Positions 25,150 to 35,494 of a stretch of 64,000 bases of DNA are shown piece after piece (the stretch's first letter is position 1; each line of letters opens with the position of its first letter). The position numbers and the translations under genes are program-made. Location of the stretch: positions 1-64,000 of the forward strand of contig CAUYLG010033078.1 of the NCBI GenBank assembly GCA_963573385.1, in the 5' to 3' direction. The notes beneath the pieces were generated by a model. It saw only the letters and a list, made by a program, of their open reading frames with translations, ran no database searches and was not told the DNA's origin. The stretch is from Cacajao melanocephalus (taxonomy: Eukaryota; Chordata; Mammalia; Primates; Pitheciidae).

Positions 25150-25695
25150 CTTCAAATGCTGCAATTTCATGTAATATAGGTTTCTTTAGCTTGTGTGTCG
25201 GTGTGTGTGTGATTTACTCGCACCATAAGTGGTATCTTCCTTGGGAAATTGGTGGCTTACTCATTTTTTCTTATTCGCACTCAGATTTTACATCAGTCTT
25301 AATCATGCAGCTCTTAGAAAATTAGAGGTGAGAGTTTCTGAATAAGTGAGTGTAACACGTGATCTCTCAATGACACTGGAGAACAAAGGAAAACCCTCCC
25401 CACGGGGCCTTTATCACACATCTTAACAACACAAAGGGATCCTATGGAGATTGTGTCCCTTGGGTGAAGAATGCTGCTGTTTACCACAAAATGGCCCCCT
25501 TCCTGCCATTTCTCACACACCTGTCCCTCTCAGGGCACGTTTCCCAAGTGAGAGATTTATTTTCTGTTCCCTCATCTTCATTTAAGTTTATTTCACAATG
25601 GTTGTGATCTTTCCTGAGGAAGATGTTATATCTAGACGAGTAATTGCTAGAATGATAGGGAGCTATTCTGTAATTATTCGACTTTTTAAAAATAA
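25150..25695. other. No recognised feature
   Basis: Unique DNA with a short interrupted GT run at 25194-25211. No gene or family recognised. Confidence 0.45.
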
Positions 25696-25699
25696 GTTT

Positions 25700-25862
25700 T
25701 TATTTACGAAGCAAACTTTACTGAGTGCTTACCACGTGTGGGTCACGATCCCAAGTAGTTTTCAAGAATATTCTCACTTAATCCTATCCACACACCTAAA
25801 AGGGAAATATTATTCTTATCTTCTATTTATAGTTGGGGAAACTGGTTTGAAATAGGTAAGTC
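25700..25862 (-). mobile_element. MIR SINE
   Basis: Inverse MIR: TTTACTGAGTGCTTACCACG, TTCTCACTTAATCCTATCCA, GGGAAATATTATTCTTATCT and TTGGGGAAACTGGTTTG. Confidence 0.8.
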
Positions 25863-26294
25863 AAACCAACAAACAAAAACATTAAAAAGTGTGGGGAAAG
25901 ATAACCAGCTCAACCCAACTGTTGCAACAGCTTTTTCTCATTCATGAGTCATCCATAGAGGAATGGACTGGAGCCTCTTGTCATTATAATTGAAAGTGTT
26001 AGCATATATGCAAAATATTTTAATGCACCATTTGATTCGTCATAATCCAACTTCCAACATGAATTTAAATTCAGTCCAATATTTATAAGGCATTCACTAC
26101 TTGGAAGAAATTTCTAGGTAGGCAGTGGTGTATAGGGCAGGGTCCTACTCTTCAGGTGACAGGCAGGTTGACAGGAGTGTGTGATATATGCACAACTAAC
26201 AAAGTACCAAGTGACATAGTAGCAGCTACCACTAAGAGAACTGAAAGAAAAGAGGAGTAAGGAAATAACTTTTGCTAGGCAGGGTATTGTTTTA

Positions 26295-26505
26295 GGTAAG
26301 AGCCAGGGTTTGACTTCTAGCTCTGTCACATGTAAGCTGTGTGACTGAACAAGTTTCTCTAAAGCAAAGTTTCTTCCTCTATAAAATAAGGATTAAAAAG
26401 GGTTTCCTTTTTCTAAATCTGCTGTAAGAATTAAGTAAGAGAATGGATGAAGAGTGTTGAGTACTATGCCTGGCACATTTAAATATTCAATAAATGTTAG
26501 CAAAT
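26295..26505 (+). mobile_element. MIR SINE, nearly full length
   Basis: Forward MIR: GGTTTGACTTCTAGCTCTGT, CACATGTAAGCTGTGTGACT, GTTTCTTCCTCTATAAAATA, GAGTACTATGCCTGGCACAT and TTCAATAAATGTTAG. Confidence 0.92.
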
Positions 26506-26599
26506 ATTTTTTTGCCATTATTCTTTCCCTAAGGAAAATTCCTAGATCAAAAACAGACAACGAGTCTGTCTATGTTGCAGAAGATCAGAGGCTTCAAAC

Positions 26600-26725
26600 T
26601 GATAAATTTATGTGTGTGTTCTAGATGTCACAAATCAGCCATATAACTCTGGATATGTTTTCAACCTTTTTGAGCTTCAGTTTTCTCATCTCTTAAAAGT
26701 GAATGAAGCGGCATCATTCGTCTGA
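26600..26725 (+). mobile_element. MIR SINE fragment, diverged
   Basis: GCCATATAACTCTGGATATG and GAGCTTCAGTTTTCTCATCT followed by CTTAAAAGTGAATGA resemble the MIR core and the CTCAGTTTCCTCATCTGTAAAATG block. It is the second MIR in the same direction within 300 bp. Confidence 0.6.
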
Positions 26726-26804
26726 GGTAATAAACAAGGTTTGCTGTTTCATGCCAAGGAAATTAAGGATGCAGACACACAAAGAGTGAGGTTAAGAGTG
26801 GAGG

Positions 26805-27085
26805 ATTAGTCAGGCTTGGTGGCTCATGCCTGTAATCCCAACATTTTGGGAGGCCAAGGCAGGCAGATCACCTGAGGTCGGGAGTTTGAGACCAGCCTGA
26901 CCAACGTCATCTCTACTAAAAATATAAAATTAGCCAGGCATGGTGGTACATGCCTATATTCCCTACTACTCAGGAGGCTGAAGCAGGAGAATCATTTGAA
27001 CCCAGGAGGTGGAGGTTGCGGTGAGCTGAGATTAGCACCATTGCACTCTAGCTTGGGCAACAAGAGTGAAACTGTCTCAAAAAAA
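26805..27085 (+). mobile_element. Alu SINE, full length with small deletions (AluS-like)
   Basis: Dimeric Alu: CATGCCTGTAATCCCAACAT, GAGACCAGCCTGACCAACGT, then a short gap where the GGTGAAACCC block should be, and a normal right arm with a 10-A tail. Exact target duplication AAGAGTGGAGG at 26794-26804 and 27086-27096. Confidence 0.95.
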
Positions 27086-27129
27086 AAGAGTGGAGGCTTA
27101 ATAGGCAAAAGAAAGACAAAAGCCCTGTC

Positions 27130-27640
27130 TTACAGAGACAGGGGTCCCAAGCAGGTCTTCAGGTTCACAGTGAAATGCAAGGGGTTTTGTGGATGAGCTT
27201 GGGGAGGCAGTGTCTGGTTTAGATAGGGCACGAAAGATTGGTCAGACCAAGTGTGCTGTTTGCATAAGGTATGAAAAACTGGTTAGGGCTAGTGTGTCAT
27301 TTGCATGGCCACCCCACCCTAACCTTTTATTATGCAGATGGTTCTCTACCTGGCTAGTGCCGTGTTGTCTGTTCCTTTACTGTACATGTGGTGACAAAGA
27401 AAAGGGAGGACATGTTGAAAGTACCTGTCCCTCAGGTAGCCCTTTTCTACTGGCACAGCTGCCAGTATTCATCCATGCAAGCTTCCAGCTTGCTTATCTA
27501 TGTCTGCAGTTCAATTTTTCAAGCTGCTCTTTGTTAGCAGAGAAATGATTTTGGGCTGCTTTTTGTTGAAAGGGAAATTCCGCCGAAGATTCTTTTACCC
27601 TCACGATTTGCCTAAATAATTTCTTTCCACCTTCTGTATC
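27130..27640 (+). mobile_element. Probable solo LTR, family unresolved
   Basis: A block of different style from its flanks, ending in a typical LTR layout: GAAAGGGAAATTCCGCCGAA, TCTTTTACCCTCACGATTTG, then CCTAAATAATTTCTTTCC, in which AAATAAT stands where LTRs carry AATAAA. The left boundary is uncertain. A 119-codon frame at 27189-27548 runs through it and shows no known domain. Called on layout and resemblance to ERVL-type LTRs only. Confidence 0.4.
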
Positions 27641-27699
27641 AGGAATAATGATGACATTTATTTTGTAGCATATTGTGAAGTATTATAATAACAACATCA

Positions 27700-27930
27700 G
27701 GTATTTATAATTACAATTGGCCAGAAACTATTCTGTGGGATTTATATATATATTATTTCACATAATCCTTATAATAACTTTATTAGGTATTAGCTGTTTT
27801 ATAATTACCCACATTTCACACATGAAGACACAGAATGTAAATAAATTCCCAAGTTCATATAGCCAATAAGCAGTGGAGCCAGGATTTGAATGCTGGCATT
27901 CTGTACTCTATAATACTATGTTATACTTCT
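27700..27930 (-). mobile_element. MIR SINE
   Basis: Inverse MIR: ATTTCACATAATCCTTATAA, TTTATTAGGTATTAGCTGTT, CATGAAGACACAGAATGTAA, AGTGGAGCCAGGATTTGAAT and CTGTACTCTATAATACTATG. Confidence 0.88.
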
Positions 27931-28296
27931 CTCATTTTGTTAGATGAGTCTATGAAACCTTTAGCAGAGTGCTTGGTATAATCTCCGCATTCAGTCTTTC
28001 AGTCAATATTCTCAATTACTGTTATAAATAATAAAGTATGGGAAAATGGCCCCTTGGAAGAGGCAGCACATGAGATGCACCTTGAAGAGTATATGCCAGC
28101 AAGTAAATAGTTAAACAAACGAACGTTTTGAGAGGATTTTTGTGTTTACACATTCTAGACAGAGTAGATAGCTTATGCAAAGATACGAAGGCAGGAAAAC
28201 ACAAGGCATATAGGAGAGGACAGTGGGAGTTCAGTTTGGCTGCAGCATAGCATGAGGGAAGTAGTCCGGGACAATAAGCCTATAAAAGGTAGGCTG

Positions 28297-28573
28297 TCTG
28301 TAATCCCAGCACTTTGGGAGACTCAGGCGGGTGTGGATCACCAGGTCAAGAGATCGAGACTATCCCGGCCAACATGGTGAAACCCCGTCTCTACTAAAAT
28401 ACAAAAAACTAGCCGGGCGTGGTGTTGCATGCCTGTAGTCCCAGCTACTTGGGGGGCTGAGGCAGAGGAATCACTTGAACCCAGGAGGCAGAGGTTTCAG
28501 TGAGCCAAGATCATGCCACTGTATGCCAGCCTGTCCACAGTGTGAGACTCCATCTCAAAAAAAAAAAAAAAAG
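28297..28573 (+). mobile_element. Alu SINE, 5'-truncated, AluY/S-like
   Basis: Begins within the left arm at TCTGTAATCCCAGCACTTTG, lacking about the first 25 bases, and ends in an A tail. It has AAGAGATCGAGACTATCCCG, a young-type sequence. Target duplication GTAGGCTG at 28289-28296 and 28574-28581. Truncation with a target duplication means it was cut short at insertion, not deleted later. Confidence 0.93.
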
Positions 28574-28581
28574 TAGGCTGA

Positions 28582-30390
28582 GGTTTAATGCTGGGGCAAT
28601 TTAAATAAAATGTAAGGAATCTGGTAAAAGGAAGTCACTTACTGATTCTGAGTGGAGAGTCTCTCAGGTAGCAGTTTTGATGGCACATGGAAGATGGTCT
28701 GCAGGACACAGCCTGGAAAGGAGAAGACTAGTAGCAGGCTACAGAAATTGTTCCTATGACTTATAATGGGGTCCTGAGGCAGACCAAGTAGCCCTGAGAC
28801 TGCATCAGAACAGTCAGCCTCTTTCTGTTTATTTACATCTTTGATAATTACCAATTGTTATTGCTTGAATCCTTACGTTTTCAGGCCCAGCTGTGCCCAG
28901 CATTGTAATTTTTATTCTTTAACTGGTTTAATTTACCATCAGAACAGAAACTCGTGCTGGCTAGGTAGAAGTGACACTTGAAGCATTTTTCTTGCAGGGA
29001 TGTTTATATGTGTGATGATTTCCACCTTTATTCCCCACTGAGAAATGAAGAGCAGGTCATTTCTGTGGGTTGATTGCCTGGCCAAGCTCAGTGGAATGGC
29101 TTAGTACTGGTCAGCTTTCTTTGATTGCACCATGGCACTGCCAAAGTTTAAAGGAATCTTGGTTTTTTAAAAAACCTTCTCATGACTCACTGGGTTAAAA
29201 AAAATAATAATAAGGTATAATAATAATAATAATAATAATTGTGTGTGGGAGAGTGGGGGAGAGACATTCGAGCTTACCTGATCATCAGTAAGCATTAGAC
29301 ACACAGACAGCTTCTTCTGCATGGAGGGTTGGTCCCAGTGAAGACTTTAGGAGAAAACTTCAGTCTCCTGCCTTAAAGCACTAACTTTTGGGCACTGGCT
29401 TATTCGGTGACTTCATTCTTAAATTAACATAATAAATGGCTTATCAATATTCAAAGATATAGGAATCATTAAACAAACTATGTCAAAGCAAACCAGTGAA
29501 CTACTAGGTCACCAATTATAAAGTTAAATATGTGAACAGTAGTAATGTTTCCAATGTTATGTATATGAGAATTTCGGAGTGTGTGATTTAATACTAATGA
29601 ATGAATGAAGATACTGTATTAAAATGGAGGAAAACACAGAGCTGTATAATGGATTGATGTTTTGGTGAGTATTTAATTCTATGATAATGGAACAAGCTAT
29701 GTTCCTGGAGTACTTTCCATATTTCAGACTCCATGATAAATGCTATATAAATATAAAATGTTATGTATTATGTTTTACATATTTGCTATTTGTATGTTTT
29801 ATATAATTATATTTATATACATTCATTTGTTTATACATAAACTCTAGTTTATAATGCATAAGGGAACCTAAAGTCCCAGAAGGGCAGTTGGCTACAGAAA
29901 ATTATTCTGAAATTCAGTCTTTGTGTTAACTCTATTCCTGTCTTTCATCCATGAATACAACCCAGGTCATCAAGCTTTTTCTAGGAGAGAATTTGATGAG
30001 GGAATACCTCTACTTTGCATGTCTGAATGAAGAGCCATTAAGCAGCTCTGGAAGTATGGTCAAGCCCTGCTATGCTTGGGTAGCAGGGATACTCAAAAGA
30101 ATCTTAAGAAAGTATACTTATTTCCTCTGGCTGAGTCTGATGCCTGCAAAAGTTCATTTCTTTCTAAATGCATATTGACTTTTGGATTTTTCCAACTTGG
30201 ATCCTATTCTCTCAAAATTACAAACTTTGATCTCATCTTCCCAGAATTCAGCTGTATAGAAACTTCTATCTTCAACACCACTAATAATCAGAAACAATAA
30301 TAACTGCCAATATTTATCTTAGTTAAATGTAATTATATATAATATTGTACTACTATAAAACCATGACATCTGTTTCTGTGACACTACATA
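28582..30390. other. Mostly unique DNA with a (TAA)n microsatellite
   Basis: An AAT/TAA microsatellite lies at 29199-29239 with one interruption. A 16-bp perfect palindrome GGTTTTTTAAAAAACC lies at 29161-29176. 29730-29850 is very AT-rich. No gene recognised. Confidence 0.5.
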
Positions 30391-30394
30391 AATA

Positions 30395-30530
30395 CACTCA
30401 TCTTCACCAAAGTTCTGTGTATAATTTTATGGATGAAGAATCTGAGGTTCAGAGAGTCTCTGATGAAGCAAAAGTACAAAAATAAATTCACTAAAGTCCA
30501 GACAGTAAAGTTAGTGCACTGTATCATGTA
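30395..30530 (-). mobile_element. MIR SINE fragment, diverged
   Basis: GGATGAAGAATCTGAGGTTC followed by AGAGAGTC, then CACTAAAGTCCAGACAGTAA and GTTAGTGCACTGTATCATG fit the inverse MIR core and head. Confidence 0.5.
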
Positions 30531-30534
30531 TTCA

Positions 30535-31900
30535 TAACATTGTCCCAAAGACATCTGTGTCTTTTTCTAAGACACAGCCAACAAAGTTAGTTCTTTAATC
30601 TTTAATCTTCCAAGAAATAAGAAAGTACAGAGCAGACGAGAGTCTATTCTTTGCAGGCTCAGTGGCAGATGTGATAAACATTATTGCTGACAACCAAGGG
30701 GGAGAGTACAAAAGGCCATGGAAATCAAACATAAGAGCTGAAACCTCCATGGTGGTCTGGAGTGATTAGGGCAGGATGGGCATCTTTGTCTTCCTGGGTG
30801 GACTCTAAGACAATTCTAGGTAAGTGAAAGCAAAGACCATCACTAGTTTTTGCAGTGATTATACAGAGATAGCAAGTCAAGACTTCATTACTTTTGATGT
30901 TTTCTGTTAATAAAGCAAGGAGTGGTTAATCAAGCAGAATCCAACAAAACTTAAAGGTTTGGAAACCTAGAATAATAGATCTTGAGTTTTCCAAATTATT
31001 TGAGGACAGCTTAGTCTTAAAATAAGATTTTCTTGCACTGGTTAATATTTTGCTGATATGCTGTCCTCAGATCATCGATAAAGTGTTTGTTAGTGTAGAT
31101 CTAAGTTTCATCCCCCAATGTTTGTGTTTTGTGTTTTCCCTTAGGATCTGGTGTTCAAGAAGTATTCAATGGCAGCTTACAGAACCTACGATAGGGGCTG
31201 AAGGCAGATCTTATTTCCTAACTTTTATATTATATCTGCATAAGGATCTGGGTACATTCACAGAGATACTGTAACAGGACTGAAAGACATCCATCATCCA
31301 TTTTAAATCTTTACATTTTTGTACCAATCTTTAAATTTTGTACCATTAAACAGCTCATAGTGATTAATTTTGTATAATAAATACCGTCATTATTTTTGTG
31401 AGGAGCACACCGATATGGCACTGCATCTTTTCTTTAAAACAGTATTAACAGGTTTAATGGGTTTAAAATATATAATGCCTTTCAGATAATTATTTTGGGT
31501 TCTTATTCATTTTTAATGCAACTGGAGGCTCCAAAATGGAAGTGGCCTAGACCTCACTTGGCCTTGTAGAATCTTTGGTAATTTATTTATTAACCTCAAA
31601 GAAGTCCAATGAACATTAAAGAATCTGGGTGTGTGATCTTAATGATGTCACATAAAGGGTCACGTTAGAAGCTGGTGGCTTCTTATAGACATAGTGCCCC
31701 ATGTCATCATGAAATATGACACAGCTGGCCAGAGAAAACTTATTTTCTTTTGGTAAGCACAGCTGGAAAAATAATTCTTTAGCCATCCTGAGTCTCTTCC
31801 TCAGTATCTCCAGCTGCCCTTTGGAAACAGGCCAATTTGCTGTGTTGGTTCATTTATTTGATTTTTTTCGGTCTAAGAAACAAATGAAGCAACTTGCTTT
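30535..31900. other. No recognised feature
   Basis: About 1.4 kb of unique DNA. A CCCTTAG before 31145 looks superficially like a splice acceptor, but nothing else supports an exon. Confidence 0.4.
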
Positions 31901-31904
31901 AAAA

Positions 31905-31986
31905 AGAGAGGAAGAAAGGAAGGAAGGAAGGAAGAGAGGGAGGGAGGGAGGGAGGAAGCGAGGGAGGGAGGGAGGGAGGGGAAAGA
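31905..31986. repeat. Purine-only GGAA/GGGA microsatellite
   Basis: An all-purine run of about 80 bp except one C, moving from (GGAA)n to (GGGA)n blocks with a GGAAGCGA interruption. The mirrored low-complexity open frames on both strands (31716-31997 plus, 31873-32070 minus) come from it. Expect length variation and possible triplex formation. Confidence 0.95.
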
Positions 31987-33285
31987 AAGCTGACTAGCTA
32001 GCTGAGTGCTGCAGGGGAGGGTTATTGGATTCAGGCTTCTGATTAGCCTTGGAAAAATGCCAGCCTCCACAGAGAAGCATATTTTTCAATTCTGTTTTTC
32101 AAGGCTGAGCCTTTTGGAGAAGAACACCATTAAGAAACTAAGGGCTTCAAGGGCCTTCTGGTAGCTCCGGAGAATTCACAAGGAAACCAGAGCCAACTCA
32201 AAACATAATACCCAGACCAAAAACAAGAGAAAGAAGACAAATCTCCTTGGCAGCTTCCCTGCACTCATTAGGATATTCAGTACTGTAGAGCATTCTCAAA
32301 TAAAAACTCAAGGTAGCATTGAACTGTCCAATCAAGCAGACTATCTATCAGTTATTTTCTGGATAATGGAGAGACAGTAAGGATAAATTACTAATCCAGA
32401 TTTCCGTCTTGTCAAACCTCAACCTAATCCCATTAGTGAACAGTAGAGGTTGTAAAAATAACAGGGCCATAAATTTCCTTTGGGATCAAAGTCTAATGCC
32501 TGCATTTTATTGTGAGAGATGCACGGATTCTAATTAAAAGCTTTCTCCTCCACAAACACCCACTCAAATACTGCTATTCAAGTACCATCCTCAATTTTTA
32601 TATCTTTAGGAGGTTAATAAGCCTTCTGAATAAAAGTCACTTCAAATTAAGTGGATAATATAAGCTTTATTTAGATAATGTGTGTGAGAGTGATCATTGG
32701 CTGGTCTCAGGTCAGACAGTGTTGGCTCAAAGCCTGTCGCACCTCCTGCAATCCAAAAAAAGCAAAAAGGATCCACGTGAGTATTTCTCTCAGTGTCAGT
32801 GTGAGGATTTATAAGATGATGACTTAAAGAACTAAAATGGAATAAACTCATTTTAATAAAATTTACTCAGTAAAGTTGATTATGATTACAATCACTTTGG
32901 AAGGTTTCTCACAGGGAAAAAGCCAAACATGGCAGATTGGGAAACTGTGTGGAATTCTGAAGCTGAGTCAAAATTCAGTTCTAGTTCAGATTTTCAATGC
33001 TGTAAATCGAGAAGCCTTGTAAAATGTCTATTTTTCGTGTATTGTGCTAGACATTTTTTAAGTCTTTAGTAATTACATTTCAATAATATCTTCAATTTTA
33101 ACACCAAAATAGTGTAGGGATGATTAACAACTCAATAAGTTAAAAAGGAAATGCCTGGAGGAAGGACTAACATCATTTCTTGAAGGACGAACTGATGTAA
33201 CAAATATAATATTACATAGAGCTGTTCACTGATGTACATAATAAGCATTTATTGAGCACCAGCAATCTACTTTCTTGATCATGCT
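31987..33285. other. Repeat-poor unique DNA
   Basis: About 1.3 kb with no transposon wording at all, in a window where that is uncommon. 32440-32560 holds CATAAATTTCC and a TCTAATTAAAAG homeodomain-type core. It is a possible conserved noncoding element but conservation cannot be judged here. Confidence 0.35.
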
Positions 33286-33289
33286 GCAT

Positions 33290-33500
33290 TAATTAACCCC
33301 CATCTCTCTATTCCCTTATCTTGCTGGACTTTTCTTCTTAGCACTTGTCACCTGTTAGCCTTCAAATTTATTTTTTGTTTTCATTGCCTGTCTTCCCTCA
33401 CAAGATTGCAAACTTCATGAGAGCTAGACTTCATTAGTTGTTTCCCATAGACCTGGCACATATTAATGCTTAACAAGTATTTCTTGAATGATTATGTAGG
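33290..33500 (+). mobile_element. L2 LINE 3' end
   Basis: AGCACTTGTCACCTGTTAGC, a GATTGCAAACTTCATGAGAG block, CATAGACCTGGCACATATTA and ACAAGTATTTCTTGAATGAT are the L2 3'-UTR blocks in order. Confidence 0.85.
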
Positions 33501-33504
33501 AAGG

Positions 33505-34990
33505 TAGGAATGAGAACAACTTGTTCGTTCCCGCAGAAGAGCCCAAAAATGAGTTGACTTATAAAGACAGCACAAATGATAGTGTAATCCTGGAAGGCAA
33601 GCATTGAGAGGGGGCTGTCCTGCACTTTAGTTGCATTGAATAAACAAACATCAGGGATTTTGTGACAGCTCATGATGTGTCCGGTTATCTTAAGGAGCAT
33701 ATTGCAACCCAGCCAAAGTCCCACAAAAATCTACTGAAGGATACAATACAATAATTATGTGTATATAGCCCACAGGGCTTACGGGGAACAAAGAAAGAAG
33801 GTCACAGATAAAGCAATATCAAAGTAGCAAATAATAAAACACTATTATATATGAAGTATATAAATAATAGTATTTGGCCAGCATTAATACTGTCATCCCC
33901 TTTATTGTTAAGGTTACGACATAGAGCAGCAAATGGAGTTCATCTTGAATTCTGTTTTTTTTTTCCAACAGTTTTGCTGATGCCTGTCCTCATACTTTAT
34001 AAAGGTTCAAGTATTGATTCAATACTTAATTATAGCTTATAGGCTTTCCCTAGAGCTAGAAAGAAAACACTGTCTTGTGCTTTGCTGAAGGAAAACTTTT
34101 CATAGAATCATAAAATCTAGAATTAATATTGCCCATCTTTGGTAAAGATGGTAAAGAGTAATTTCTCTATAATAATTTCTGTGTAATTATTTTCTTTCAC
34201 TGAGTAACAAATATATTACCAAGCTCAATGGATAAATCAGAATAAAACAAAGATTTTTTAATATTCTAGTGAATCTTAAAAGTGAGTAAAATTTCCTGCT
34301 TCTAGGAAAAAGTGTATACTTATAACTTTTACCTTCTTATATATTAAACAAATTATATTCATTTTAGAAAAAAAGAGTAATGCAACTCAAAGGAATAGAC
34401 ATATAAGTAAATACCACACGATTGTATTCTCTCAGAAAAAGTATTTTGGTATGTCACATTCTGAAGTTGGAAAGTTATTTTTTTTTAAAGTATATATCTG
34501 ATATTTTTTTGCAATGCAATTATCAATGGAATTATTTTAAATGTACTCTGTGCAAATGTTAATTTATATTTGAAGAAGTATCAAAATTATTTTAGTATTT
34601 AGATAAGGTAAAAATTTTTTTCATCAGGAATTTAGCTTAGCAAGCTTATATTTTTGTTGCTCGGGGATTTTGCAGCAGGATACATCTGTAATACGCTTCC
34701 AGATCTGAAGGGACAGGGATGATCTCTGTACTGATCAGCTTCATCCCAAGAATTTGGGCCTGTATGATATGAGGCATTAGTGGTCTAGGATACTGTGAAG
34801 GGCTGAAATATATTATCTTATTGGGCCTTCCAGCTGTAGTGATCTATGATCATATTAAAATGCCTCCCCATGTGAAAGAAAGCCACAGCTCATTTTGGAG
34901 ACAATATTCTTCTTCACCAACTCTTTGTATGAGGTTTGCTCTTTAAGATGAGTTGCAATAATGGTAAGATCCTTTCCCTCACCCACGCTA
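33505..34990. other. Mostly unrecognised AT-rich DNA
   Basis: No gene. At 34790-34855 a stretch with GGGCCTTCCAGCTGTAGTGA then TCTATGATCAT resembles the 3' part of a MIR3-like SINE, at low confidence. Confidence 0.4.
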
Positions 34991-34994
34991 TGAT

Positions 34995-35085
34995 TTATCA
35001 AGAACATATGAAATGCCAATCACTATGCTAAGCTCTGATTATGAAGACAAAGCGTGACATGGGAGCTTCAAGTTTAGCTTTCATT
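34995..35085 (-). mobile_element. L2 LINE 3' end, short
   Basis: ATTTATCAAGAACATATGAA, CAATCACTATGCTAAGCTCT, then GACATGGGAGCTTCAAGTTT is an inverse L2 tail in order, though worn. Confidence 0.6.
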
Positions 35086-35145
35086 TTGCCAGGGGATTCC
35101 AGAAAGCTGAGAGAAGAGCATTCAAGACAAAGATGACAGGCCTGC

Positions 35146-35474
35146 CCGGTGTTGAACAATGAGAACACTTGGACACAGGGAGGGGAGCATCACACACTGA
35201 GGTCTGTGTGGGGGGGACTAGGGGAGGGACAGTGGGGGAGGGACAACATGGGGAGTAATGCCAGATATAGGTGATGGGGTTGGAGGCAGCAAACCACGTT
35301 GCCATGTATGTACCTATGCAACAATCCTGCATGTTCTTCACATGTACCCCAGAACCTAAAGTGCAATAAAATACGTATGTATTAAAAAAAAGAAAGAAAT
35401 GCAAATTGATGATAAATGTTTTTAAAATTTCAATAAAGAAATGCAAATTGTTAATAATAACAACAAAAAAAATA
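35146..35474 (+). mobile_element. L1 3' end, 5'-truncated, with extra 3' segment
   Basis: Sense L1 3' UTR: TTGAACAATGAGAACACTTG, the G-rich polypurine tract, GCAGCAAACCAC and GTACCCCAGAACCTAAAG, then AATAAA and a first A-run at 35384-35390. It continues with about 80 bp that are not L1, including a second AATAAA at 35432-35437 and an A-rich end. An exact 17-bp target duplication encloses everything (35129-35145 and 35475-35491), so the extra part came in with the L1. The antisense 121-codon frame over it is not a gene. Confidence 0.92.
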
Positions 35475-35494
35475 AAAGATGACAGGCCTGCTGT

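Noticed and set aside
27189..27548. 119-codon plus-strand frame
   Set aside because: It runs through a probable LTR, has no recognisable domain, and is within the length expected by chance in GC-richer DNA.
31120..31280. Possible exon after a pyrimidine-rich CCCTTAG acceptor-like site
   Set aside because: Only one splice-like signal; no branch point, donor or coding pattern that stands out, and such matches are common by chance.
31716..32070. Low-complexity frames rich in Gly/Arg/Lys/Glu (plus) and Ser/Pro/Leu (minus)
   Set aside because: Both are translations of the GGAA/GGGA microsatellite.
35081..35446. 121-codon minus-strand frame
   Set aside because: It is antisense to an L1 3' UTR; its proline-rich part is the complement of the G-rich tract.
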